Assembly (NCBI RefSeq): GCF_031932625.1
Contig: NZ_JAVSCK010000001.1
Span: 1,054,001-1,118,000, forward strand
From: Hwangdonia seohaensis
GTDB lineage: Bacteria > Bacteroidota > Bacteroidia > Flavobacteriales > Flavobacteriaceae
DNA length: 64,000 nt
Direction: 5' to 3'
This document shows, piece after piece, positions 43,445-51,540 of this stretch; within the stretch, counting starts at the first letter, position 1, and every line of letters starts with the position of its first letter. Both the position numbers and the translations under genes were made by a program. The notes beneath the pieces were generated by a model that had not been told where the DNA came from, searched no databases, and saw only the letters and a program-made list of their open reading frames with translations.

Positions 43445-46400
43445 TTAATTAGCTGTATCTATCTGTAAACTGCTGCTATCGGGAATATCTAAATCCGTTT
43501 GCTGTTGCTCTTCTTCAAGCTCGTCTTCGCCGTAAAAGTGCCTAAACAGTTTTAAGTAGTTATTGAAAATATCGCCTTCAGTTTCGGCAAAATCAATATC
43601 GTATTCCACTAAAACATCAATAAGGCTTTTATAACGTTGTATATCGGTGTAAATTTCTTCAAACAAACGCTCTTGATTTTCAACTTTTAAACCGCTGTAA
43701 TAGGTTAGGTTTTCCTGATATTTATTGGCTACTTCTTTAAATAATTGTTGCGCTTTTTCTTTGTTTCCAACCTCGTAATAGCCGCTAATGTAAGGCTCTA
43801 AAAGGGTGTAAAAACCAAAGTATTCAACAGGCATATTGGTCATGGCAATATCGGCTATTTCCTCGGCTTTCTCTGGTTTGTCTTCATTAATAAGCTGTTC
43901 CATTAAACGCGCCAAATTCCCGCGGTAAGTAATTGAGTTTTTGCGGGTTTCAACATCGTGGTAAATATCCGGACTACCACTATTGCCCCAATCCCATTTT
44001 TTAACTTTTTCGTACATTAAATCGCTATCAACGCGACCCATATCAAAAGGATTTGCTCTATCAACCGGTGTTTTAATGGGCACCAATTTATAGCACATGC
44101 CATCGAGTTGCAGATAGTCTTTCATCCAGATGTAATCGTCTTCCGCGAAAGCGCCACCAGTAAAATTAATGGGGCGTTTCCAATCGTTGTTGGCAACAAC
44201 GTCAAGCATTAAAAGGCGGTTTTTATATACAGCACCATCTTTAATATGAATGTCGATATGCGATACCATTTTATCGGCGTCCTCTGGTTTTACGATGCCG
44301 TATTTTAGTGCATTTTCTTTATTTACAGGAAGTCTTAAATGTCCCGTAGGTAAATAGTTTGCATTTAAATCTTGGTTTCTAACCTGCGAAACATCAACAC
44401 CTTGTTGTTGCAGGATATATTGGTATTTAGATCGTGGATTATTGCTGGTTATAAAGTTTAAAGCTTCCTTAATTTCAAGCGTATCTTTAATGACGTTCTC
44501 AACCATCACATAATCATTAGTGCCGTATCTGTAATGCTCGTGTGTTAATTGCGAAGGAATAGGATCGCTTTCATAAGCTTTACGTTTCATTTGGTCGATG
44601 TACCAATCGGTTTGAAATAAACTGGTGTTTACCACACGCACATCGGTACGATAACCTTCAATTTCTTGGGCGTACCAAAGGGCAAACGTATCGTTATCGC
44701 CAATGGTAAACAGTATGGCGTTTTCTTCACAGGAATCCAAATATTTATAGGCCATAGATCGTGCGGTGTATTTGCCCGATCTATCGTGGTCGTCCCAATT
44801 GTTTGCGGCTAAAATACCTGGAACCAAAATTAAACAAGCTATGGTTATTATGGGTACAGCGAGTTTTGATGGCAAGTGTTTTTTAAGCATTTCGTAAATG
44901 GCGTAAACCCCAAAACCAATCCAAATGGCAAATACATAAAATGAGCCTACAACGGAGTAATCGCGTTCGCGGGGTTCAAACGGGCGCACATTGGTGTAAA
45001 ACTGAATGGCCAACCCAGTAAACAGGAAAAACACCAGCATCACCCAAAAGGTTTTTTTGTCTTTGTTAAAGAGGAAGAACATGCCTATTAGCCCTAAAAT
45101 TAACGGTAGGAAATAGTATGTGTTTCGCGCTTTGTTGTTTTTTACATCGCTTGGTAAATTATCTTGCGAGTAGCCTAAATGCCATTCGTCAATAAATTTT
45201 ATACCGCTTAGCCAATTCCCATGATTGTCGTAGCGGCCTTGAATATCGTCTTGTCGCCCTGTGAAATTCCACATAAAATAACGCCAATACATATACCCGA
45301 GTTGGTATTCGAGCATGTAAAGAATGTTTGAAGCCAACGAGGGTTTTTCAATATCGATATAACTTTTAAATCGTTTTAAAAAGTTGTGGTAATCTTCGTA
45401 ATCTACATTGCCACGGGCGACATCGTTTTTAAAATCGGATACTGCTTTACGAAGCTCGTTTTGCATTTGGTAATCGGGTTTCAGCTTAAAATCCAAATAC
45501 CCGGAAAACATCATATAATTTTCGGCATGTTCTGGACTCCACATTCTCGGAAGAACAGCGGCGTGTTTTGAGTTGTAGTTTTGTTTGGCGTTTTTGTAAT
45601 CGTTTACAATAACGTATTTGCCTTTTTCCTTGTCTTTTTCGTAGTTGGGTTTATCGTCTGTGTACGGATTTCTTTCATCCAAATACGCATATTGGTCGGT
45701 AAACAAAGGGCCGTAAAACAAATGGGTTTCCGGGTATTGTTCCAGATTGTAATAGGCTAGTAGCTCTCGGGCGTCAGATGGGTTATTTTCGTTAACTACC
45801 ACATTGGCATTGGCACGAATAGGCAGCATTAACCAAGTAGAAAAACCTACGATGACAAAGGTAATGCAAAGAATGCCCGTATTTAAGTGCACGTATTGTT
45901 TTTGCCGCGTGTACCTTAAGGCATAATAAATAATGGCTATTAATAATAAACCAGCTATTATGGTTCCGGAGTTAAACGGCAAGCCAACGCTATTGACAAA
46001 AAAGATTTCAAAAGCACTGAATATTTTAAGGATATTGGGCGCTAATAATTTAAAAACAAACAGTAAAATACCAATGGAAACGGCATTTGCAATAATGAAG
46101 TTTTTAACCGTAACGGTCTTGTAGTTTTTAAAATAATAAATAAGACCAATGGCAGGAATGGTTAAAAGGCCCATAAAATGCACCCCAAAAGAAAGCCCGA
46201 TAATAAAGGCAATTAAAATAAGCCAGCGGTTGCCACGGGGTTTGTCCATGTCCTGTTCCCAGCGTAAGCCCAACCAAAATAACACCGACATAATTAAAGT
46301 AGCCATGGCGTAAACCTCGGTTTCAACGGCATTAAACCAAAACGAATCGGTAAATGTAAACGCTAAACTGCCCACCAAACCACTGCCTAAAATAGCCATG

Positions 46401-46753
46401 GCCTGTTGCGAATTAATGTCTCCATTTTTTGCTACTAGTTTTACCAATAGCAACGTAATGGTCCAAAACATAAATAAAATGGTAAATGCGCTGGCAATGG
46501 CACTCATCATGTTCATCATCCAGCCCACTTGCGAAGGCTCAAAAGCAAACATGGAAAAGAAGGCCCCAAGCATTTGGAATAAAGGCGCTCCCGGTGGGTG
46601 GCCAACCTGTAATTTTGCCGAGGTTAAAATGTATTCGCCCGCGTCCCAATAACTTACCGTGGGTTCAACGGTTAAACTGTACGTAATTAATGCAATTAAA
46701 AAAGAGAGCCATCCTAAAATGGTATTCCATTCTTTAAAGTTTAAATGTGCCAT
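43445..46753 (-). CDS. DUF2723 large membrane protein, probable glycosyltransferase
   Basis: A 1102-residue protein with about 14-16 hydrophobic helices in the first 690 residues and a soluble C-terminal part containing TPR-like helices (about 950-1070). It starts with the DUF2723 region T-V-E-P-T-V-S-Y-W-D-A-G-E-Y, where the D and E in a first periplasmic loop are as in GT-C transferases, then G-H-P-P-G-A-P-L-F-Q. Family members are thought to transfer sugars from lipid donors to proteins or glycans. It lies 15 bp upstream of the deacetylase gene, consistent with a shared cell-envelope glycan role. Confidence 0.88.
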   Translation of the reverse strand: MAHLNFKEWNTILGWLSFLIALITYSLTVEPTVSYWDAGEYILTSAKLQVGHPPGAPLFQMLGAFFSMFAFEPSQVGWMMNMMSAIASAFTILFMFWTITLLLVKLVAKNGDINSQQAMAILGSGLVGSLAFTFTDSFWFNAVETEVYAMATLIMSVLFWLGLRWEQDMDKPRGNRWLILIAFIIGLSFGVHFMGLLTIPAIGLIYYFKNYKTVTVKNFIIANAVSIGILLFVFKLLAPNILKIFSAFEIFFVNSVGLPFNSGTIIAGLLLIAIIYYALRYTRQKQYVHLNTGILCITFVIVGFSTWLMLPIRANANVVVNENNPSDARELLAYYNLEQYPETHLFYGPLFTDQYAYLDERNPYTDDKPNYEKDKEKGKYVIVNDYKNAKQNYNSKHAAVLPRMWSPEHAENYMMFSGYLDFKLKPDYQMQNELRKAVSDFKNDVARGNVDYEDYHNFLKRFKSYIDIEKPSLASNILYMLEYQLGYMYWRYFMWNFTGRQDDIQGRYDNHGNWLSGIKFIDEWHLGYSQDNLPSDVKNNKARNTYYFLPLILGLIGMFFLFNKDKKTFWVMLVFFLFTGLAIQFYTNVRPFEPRERDYSVVGSFYVFAIWIGFGVYAIYEMLKKHLPSKLAVPIITIACLILVPGILAANNWDDHDRSGKYTARSMAYKYLDSCEENAILFTIGDNDTFALWYAQEIEGYRTDVRVVNTSLFQTDWYIDQMKRKAYESDPIPSQLTHEHYRYGTNDYVMVENVIKDTLEIKEALNFITSNNPRSKYQYILQQQGVDVSQVRNQDLNANYLPTGHLRLPVNKENALKYGIVKPEDADKMVSHIDIHIKDGAVYKNRLLMLDVVANNDWKRPINFTGGAFAEDDYIWMKDYLQLDGMCYKLVPIKTPVDRANPFDMGRVDSDLMYEKVKKWDWGNSGSPDIYHDVETRKNSITYRGNLARLMEQLINEDKPEKAEEIADIAMTNMPVEYFGFYTLLEPYISGYYEVGNKEKAQQLFKEVANKYQENLTYYSGLKVENQERLFEEIYTDIQRYKSLIDVLVEYDIDFAETEGDIFNNYLKLFRHFYGEDELEEEQQQTDLDIPDSSSLQIDTAN

Positions 46754-46920
46754 AAAATCTATGTTTATTTGCTTGGGCGAATTTAATAATAAATATGAAA
46801 CAAGGTATAACTATTTGGTTTGTCTTAACATAAAACAACGCTACCATGGCTATTAAGCGCAAAAATTCTAATTGTTTTTAAGGAAACGATACAAACTCAT
46901 AAATATTTTTACAAAAATGC

Positions 46921-46950
46921 TTGTGCAAAGAAAATTTTGTTTTAAATTTG
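46921..46950 (+). promoter_or_regulatory. tRNA-Gln promoter
   Basis: TTG at 46921-46923, exactly 19 bp, then TAAATTTG at 46943-46950. The tRNA begins 18 bp later. The rest of the 214-bp gap between the DUF2723 gene and the tRNA shows no gene. Confidence 0.8.
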
Positions 46951-46967
46951 CCACCTCAATAGCAAAA

Positions 46968-47040
46968 TGGCCCATGGTGTAACTGGCAACACGTTGGTTT
47001 TTGGTACCAAAGAGTCTAGGTTCGAGCCCTAGTGGGCCAA
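46968..47040 (+). tRNA. tRNA-Gln (TTG)
   Basis: 73 nt: the acceptor stem TGGCCCA pairs with TGGGCCA, the anticodon stem is TTGGT/ACCAA around the loop TTTTGGT giving TTG, and the T-arm is CTAGG-TTCGAGC-CCTAG. CCA is not encoded. Confidence 0.96.
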
Positions 47041-47048
47041 CAAAAAAA

Positions 47049-47083
47049 GGAAATCTCAATCATTAAATTGGTTGGGATTTTTT
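47049..47083 (+). terminator. Terminator after tRNA-Gln
   Basis: AAATCTCAATC pairs with GGTTGGGATTT (two G-U pairs) and is followed by T8. Confidence 0.75.
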
Positions 47084-47129
47084 TTGGAATGAGATTGGGC
47101 GAGAAGTTTATACTGAGCGCAGTCGAAGT

Positions 47130-47183
47130 GAGCCCTATTGGACCAACAAAAATCCTAATCAAACATATGATTAGGATTTTTTG
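47130..47183 (+). repeat. Duplicated 3' end of tRNA-Gln with its own terminator
   Basis: GAGCCCTATTGGACCAACAA (47130-47149) repeats GAGCCCTAGTGGGCCAACAA (47024-47043) with two changes, covering the T-loop, the 3' acceptor strand and flank. It is followed by a second hairpin (AAATCCTAATC/GATTAGGATTT, 47150-47179) and T, as after the real tRNA. Confidence 0.7.
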
Positions 47184-47202
47184 TTTTTTAAGGAATATTA
47201 TT

Positions 47203-47310
47203 AGGGCGTTACCTTTGCCTTTCGACTAAGCTCAAGGTGGCAGGTCGGGCTTTCGGCAGTCGCTTCCTCCTTTGTCGGCGAGCTTCAACAAATGCCTCAA
47301 TCCCTAACGC
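47203..47310. repeat. GGGCGTTA...CCCTAACGC dispersed element
   Basis: A 108-bp segment bounded by GCGTTA (47206-47211) and TAACGC (47305-47310) in inverted orientation, with inner segments GGTCGGGCTTTCGG and CAATCCCTAACGC. I recall similar elements in many flavobacterial intergenic regions, often near tRNAs, but know no assigned function. The remaining bases to 47432 hold no gene I can see. Confidence 0.5.
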
Positions 47311-47432
47311 GGGTTGGTTTGCTGGCTTATAGGTTTAACTAAAAGTTGGTTTGTTTTTGGGTAAGTTCGTTTTAAGGTTTGGCTATGAGTAGTTGCGAGG
47401 ACAAGCAATTACTAATAGCATTTAACACCCAG

Positions 47433-48611
47433 TTATTTATACTTAAGTGCTGGTATTATTCTGTCTTGTAAAACTCTATAAGTTGACTTTTCAGGTTCAT
47501 CATTTATATTCCAACCATTAAAGACAATTACTAAATTGTATTCTGGTGCTATCATTAAATACTGACCTCCATATCCGTTAGCGGAATAAATATTGGTTTT
47601 GCCATTTTCCGAATATTCAGGAATCCACCATTGATAGCCATAACCTGTAACACTTCGCCATTGAGGTTTTATGTCTTTAAGTAAAGGGCTTGTAGATGTT
47701 GTGACCCATCTTTTAGATACAATTTGCTTACCGTTCCAATTCCCTTTGTTCAAAAACAATGAACCAATTTTAGCCAAATCTTCTGCCTTAAGATATAGAC
47801 CTCCTTCTGTATCGATTTCTCCATCAGGTGTTTCTTTCCAATAGTAATCTCCAATGCCGAGTGGCTCAAATAATTTTTCTTCTGCCCAATGGTCAATTCG
47901 TTTACCCGTTATGATTCTAATGATTTTCCCTAAAAGTACAGTTCCTCCACCATTATAAACGAATCTTGTTCCTGGTATGGTATCCATAGGCTTGCTCAAT
48001 ACATAGTCTATCCAGTTGTCGCTTGATTCCAGCCTAAAACAGTCATTTGTAGTATCATTATGGTCAGTCTCTTCATTCCATTGTAATCCACTTCTCATAG
48101 TCAATAAATCTTCAATAGTTATATTTTGCTTTCGTTTATCTGGAAAGTCAGTATTATAACCACTCAACAAAGGCATTGCTTTGTTGCTAACATTATAATC
48201 ATCATTTAAATCCAATGCAATACCAAAAAGGATTGATGTAATACTCTTGGTTACAGATTGAAGCGTGTGCAACTCACTTTCCTTGTAGTAAGGATGCCAA
48301 TCCGTATTATTGAAATTGTATTGATGATTGGTCGTATCATACTTTTTAACTATGGATTCATAGTCTTGATTATATTTAAAATCTGCCAACAACTCGTCAT
48401 TTCGTATGACCATAAAGCGGTTAATTAATCCATAATCACCGTTGTTTATATCTGAATTAATAGAATCAACCACTTCTGAAAGGACATTTAGGGAAGTAAC
48501 ATTTTGTGTGTCTTTAATAGGTTCCTTATTTCCTGATTTACAACCAATTAATGCAACTATAAATAAAATTGAAAATGTTGGCGTTTTAATTTTGTTTATA
48601 GTTGTTCTCAT
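47433..48611 (-). CDS. Serine hydrolase of the class C beta-lactamase/PBP family (lipoprotein)
   Basis: The start is set at the ATG at 48611 (MRTTINKIKTPTF), giving 392 residues with a lipobox V-A-L-I-G-C; the ATG at 48644 would place 11 residues before the signal. The catalytic motif S-V-T-K lies near residue 128, the Y-N-G motif near 230, and the third motif region around G-Y-G-G-Q near 355. Related proteins are esterases, D-aminopeptidases or PBP-like hydrolases; true beta-lactamase activity is not implied. Confidence 0.9.
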   Translation of the reverse strand: MRTTINKIKTPTFSILFIVALIGCKSGNKEPIKDTQNVTSLNVLSEVVDSINSDINNGDYGLINRFMVIRNDELLADFKYNQDYESIVKKYDTTNHQYNFNNTDWHPYYKESELHTLQSVTKSITSILFGIALDLNDDYNVSNKAMPLLSGYNTDFPDKRKQNITIEDLLTMRSGLQWNEETDHNDTTNDCFRLESSDNWIDYVLSKPMDTIPGTRFVYNGGGTVLLGKIIRIITGKRIDHWAEEKLFEPLGIGDYYWKETPDGEIDTEGGLYLKAEDLAKIGSLFLNKGNWNGKQIVSKRWVTTSTSPLLKDIKPQWRSVTGYGYQWWIPEYSENGKTNIYSANGYGGQYLMIAPEYNLVIVFNGWNINDEPEKSTYRVLQDRIIPALKYK

Positions 48612-48813
48612 AATTTTTGTGCTTAATTGGGTATAATTATTCAAGGGTATGCGTCGTTTTTAATACTTTAACTTAGCTCAGTAACAGACTTATATCCGAC
48701 GTTACTGTAACAAGTTCAGCACAAGTGAACGAATGTATCGTTTTTTTCTGACAAAATCAAGTTTAAACCAAAACAATGAAACACTTAGCTTCTTAGCCTC
48801 TTTGCACAAAAAA

Positions 48814-49638
48814 CTAAATCTTAAAAGTAATCACGGGGCGCTTCGCATGGTTTACCAAATCCTCACTAATGCTGCCATTAAAAAAATGCGAAATCCCTTG
48901 TCTGCCATGGGTGCTCATTCCAATTATATCGGCTTTTATGGATTTAGAGAAATTCATAATTCCTTTTTCAATACTTAAATCGTTATAAATATTGGTAGTA
49001 TAATTGTTCGATTTGTTGGCCTCGATAAAGGTGTTCATTCTTTTGTTTGCCTTTTCCGAGGTAACGAATTTATGAGGTGTATTTACCATAAGCAAATGCA
49101 TTTTGGCGCCTAAAATTTCGGCAAATCCAAGCGCCTTTTGGTATGGTATTTTGCTTTCTTCCTTAAAATCAGAAGCAAAAACAAAATCCTTTACCTTAAA
49201 TTTATCATGCTTGTTTTTAATAACAAGCACCGGGGTTTCAGAGGTGCGCACCACTTTTTCGGTATTGCTCCCAATAAGCATTTCACGCAAACCGCTTACC
49301 CCGTTTGAGCCCATAACAACCAAATCGATGTTGTGTTTTTTACAAGTTTGGAAAACACCCTTGAATATTTCGTGCAAATCTACCTGTTCGTGTACAACCA
49401 AGTCTTTTAGGTAGGCTTTGGCTTTTAAATCCTTAAACTGTTTGTGGGCCAATTTCATAAAATAGATGGCTTCGGGCAAATTGTTGTAACTGCTTAAAGC
49501 ATCAACTTTGTGCATCGGTATTTCAACAATATGGAGCAAATAAATTTCGCAATGGTGTTGCTTGGCCAATTGTGCGGCAACTTTTAAAGCGTTTTCGGCT
49601 TGTTCGGAAAAATCGGTAGGGACAAGTATTTTTTTCAT
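48814..49638 (-). CDS. Universal stress protein with two UspA domains
   Basis: The start is the ATG at 49638 (MKKILVPTDFSEQAENA), giving 274 residues. Domain 1 (about 1-147) carries the ATP-binding pattern V-M-G-S-N-G-V-S-G-L-R-E near 108, with S-N-T-E-K-V-V-R after it. Domain 2 (about 150-274) carries G-M-S-T-H-G-R-Q-G-I-S-H-F near 235. Tandem Usp proteins usually bind ATP and respond to stress or redox state. It is monocistronic. Confidence 0.93.
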   Translation of the reverse strand: MKKILVPTDFSEQAENALKVAAQLAKQHHCEIYLLHIVEIPMHKVDALSSYNNLPEAIYFMKLAHKQFKDLKAKAYLKDLVVHEQVDLHEIFKGVFQTCKKHNIDLVVMGSNGVSGLREMLIGSNTEKVVRTSETPVLVIKNKHDKFKVKDFVFASDFKEESKIPYQKALGFAEILGAKMHLLMVNTPHKFVTSEKANKRMNTFIEANKSNNYTTNIYNDLSIEKGIMNFSKSIKADIIGMSTHGRQGISHFFNGSISEDLVNHAKRPVITFKI

Positions 49639-49703
49639 GGTTTTAATGTTCGAGATGCTTATAAATTTATAAATTAATACTTTAAAAATCAATTAAAAAA
49701 TTA

Positions 49704-49764
49704 TATATTTGCAGCGTTGAAATGCAAAATAAGATAATGAGGGGACGGGAAGTCCCCTCTTTTT
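49704..49764 (+). promoter_or_regulatory. Promoter and leader terminator (attenuator) of rimP-nusA-infB
   Basis: The -7 element TATATTTG (49704-49711) predicts a start near 49717. A very strong hairpin GAGGGGAC/GTCCCCTC (49739-49759, 5-nt loop) followed by TTTTT lies in the leader, 10 bp before the rimP ATG. This is an intrinsic terminator in the 5' untranslated region, so expression must depend on readthrough. As NusA stimulates termination at such sites and is encoded in the operon, feedback is plausible. Confidence 0.75.
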
Positions 49765-49773
49765 ATACTAAAA

Positions 49774-50235
49774 ATGTTTAAAAATACCGTTACAGATTTA
49801 CTTGAAAAAGCATTGGTTGAACGCCCGGATTTATTTCTGATAGATTTCTCTATTGATAGCAGCAATCACATCAAGGTAATCATAGATGGCGATAACGGCG
49901 TTTTAGTTGAAGACTGCATGTTTATAAGCAGGGCCATTGAACACAATTTGGATAGAGAAGAACAGGATTTTTCCTTAGAGGTTATGTCGGCTGGTGCCAC
50001 GGCGCCGTTGGTTCATAATCGGCAGTATAAAAAAAATATAAAAAGGACGCTGGAAGTACGAACACCATCTGATAAAATAGAAGGGATTCTTACCAAAGCT
50101 ACCGATGATACGATAACATTAGAGTGGAAAGTTAGAGAGCCAAAACCCGTTGGAAAAGGTAAGGTTACTGTAAAGAAAGAAGCAAATATTGCTTATAAAG
50201 ATATTGTAGAAGCAAAAGTTATGATTAAATTTTAA
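49774..50235 (+). CDS. rimP: Ribosome maturation factor RimP
   Basis: The 153-residue protein has the two RimP domains: an N-terminal alpha/beta part with I-D-F-S-I-D near residue 23 and a C-terminal Sm-like barrel from about 80. The E-V-M-S-A-G-A-T-A-P-L segment near 69 replaces the usual E-V-S-S-P-G. It assists 30S assembly. It starts the rimP-nusA-infB operon, with nusA 9 bp downstream. Confidence 0.93.
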   Translation: MFKNTVTDLLEKALVERPDLFLIDFSIDSSNHIKVIIDGDNGVLVEDCMFISRAIEHNLDREEQDFSLEVMSAGATAPLVHNRQYKKNIKRTLEVRTPSDKIEGILTKATDDTITLEWKVREPKPVGKGKVTVKKEANIAYKDIVEAKVMIKF

Positions 50236-50244
50236 TTCAGATTT

Positions 50245-51477
50245 ATGGAAAATGTAGCGTTAATTGAATCATTTTCAGAATTCAAAGACGATAAGTTAAT
50301 TGACAGAGTAACGTTAATGGCTATTTTAGAGGATGTATTTAGAAGTGCTTTAAAAAAGAAATATGGCGACGACGATAATTTCGATATTATTGTAAACCCA
50401 GATAAAGGCGATTTAGAGATTTGGAGAAATAGAATAGTGGTTGCTGATGGCGAGGTTGAAGATCCAAATCAAGAAATATCATTAACTGAAGCTCGTAAAA
50501 TAGAGCCGGATTTTGAGGTAGGTGAAGATGTGTCGGAGGAAGTAAAACTTATAGATTTAGGAAGACGTGCTATTTTAGCACTGCGCCAAAATTTAATTTC
50601 TAAAATCCACGAGCACGATAATACCATTATCTATAAGCATTTTAAGGATTTAGTTGGCGAGATTTATACGGCCGAAGTGCATCATATTCGCCACAGGGCG
50701 GTTATTTTATTGGATGACGAAGGGAACGAAATCGTGTTGCCAAAAGACAGGCAAATACCTTCGGATTTCTTTAGAAAAGGCGATAATGTTCGCGGCGTTA
50801 TTGATAGTGTAGAGCTTAAAGGCGCTAAACCAACCATCATTATGTCCAGAAGTTCGCCTAAGTTTTTAGAAAAACTATTCGAACAGGAAATCCCAGAAGT
50901 TTTCGATGGTTTAATAACCATTAAAAACGTGGTAAGAATTCCAGGAGAAAAAGCAAAAGTAGCTGTCGATTCCTATGATGACAGAATCGATCCCGTTGGT
51001 GCCTGTGTGGGTATGAAAGGTTCCAGAATTCACGGTATTGTTCGTGAGTTAGGAAACGAAAATATCGACGTTATAAACTATACAAATAACCTGCAGCTTT
51101 ATGTAACCCGAGCGCTGAGTCCAGCAAGGGTAACATCGGTTAAGTTAAATGAAGAAACAAAACGTGCCGAGGTTATTTTAAAACCAGAAGAAGTTAGTAA
51201 GGCCATTGGTAGAGGTGGCCACAACATCCGTTTGGCAGGACAATTAACAGGGTTCGAGATTGATGTGCTTAGAGAAGGCGCAGAAGAAGATGTGGAATTA
51301 AGAGAATTCTCCGATGAAATCGAATCTTGGATCATAGACGAGTTTAGCAAAGCTGGATTAGATACCGCAAAAAGCATTTTAGAGCAAGATGTGTTAGATT
51401 TGGTTAAACGAACAGATTTAGAAGAAGAAACTATTAATGATGTTCTTAGAATTCTAAGAGAAGAATTCGAAGAATAA
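50245..51477 (+). CDS. nusA: Transcription termination/antitermination factor NusA
   Basis: 410 residues: an N-terminal RNA polymerase-binding domain (1-130), an S1 domain (about 135-200), and two KH domains with G-A-C-V-G-M-K-G-S-R-I near 252 and A-I-G-R-G-G-H-N-I-R-L near 315. The acidic repeat domains seen at the C-terminus of E. coli NusA are absent, as in other Bacteroidota. It lies 9 bp after rimP and 63 bp before infB. Confidence 0.97.
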   Translation: MENVALIESFSEFKDDKLIDRVTLMAILEDVFRSALKKKYGDDDNFDIIVNPDKGDLEIWRNRIVVADGEVEDPNQEISLTEARKIEPDFEVGEDVSEEVKLIDLGRRAILALRQNLISKIHEHDNTIIYKHFKDLVGEIYTAEVHHIRHRAVILLDDEGNEIVLPKDRQIPSDFFRKGDNVRGVIDSVELKGAKPTIIMSRSSPKFLEKLFEQEIPEVFDGLITIKNVVRIPGEKAKVAVDSYDDRIDPVGACVGMKGSRIHGIVRELGNENIDVINYTNNLQLYVTRALSPARVTSVKLNEETKRAEVILKPEEVSKAIGRGGHNIRLAGQLTGFEIDVLREGAEEDVELREFSDEIESWIIDEFSKAGLDTAKSILEQDVLDLVKRTDLEEETINDVLRILREEFEE

Positions 51478-51540
51478 ATACCCATTTAATTTTATGGTTG
51501 AATAGGTATAATATATATTTGAGTATTTTAAAGGCAATTT

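Noticed and set aside
47203..47310. Integron attC site
   Set aside because: The ends read GTT...AAC, the reverse of the AAC...GTT order of attC, and no integrase or cassette array is present.
47433..48611. Antibiotic-resistance beta-lactamase
   Set aside because: The family is shared by many esterases and peptidases; nothing here points to beta-lactam hydrolysis.
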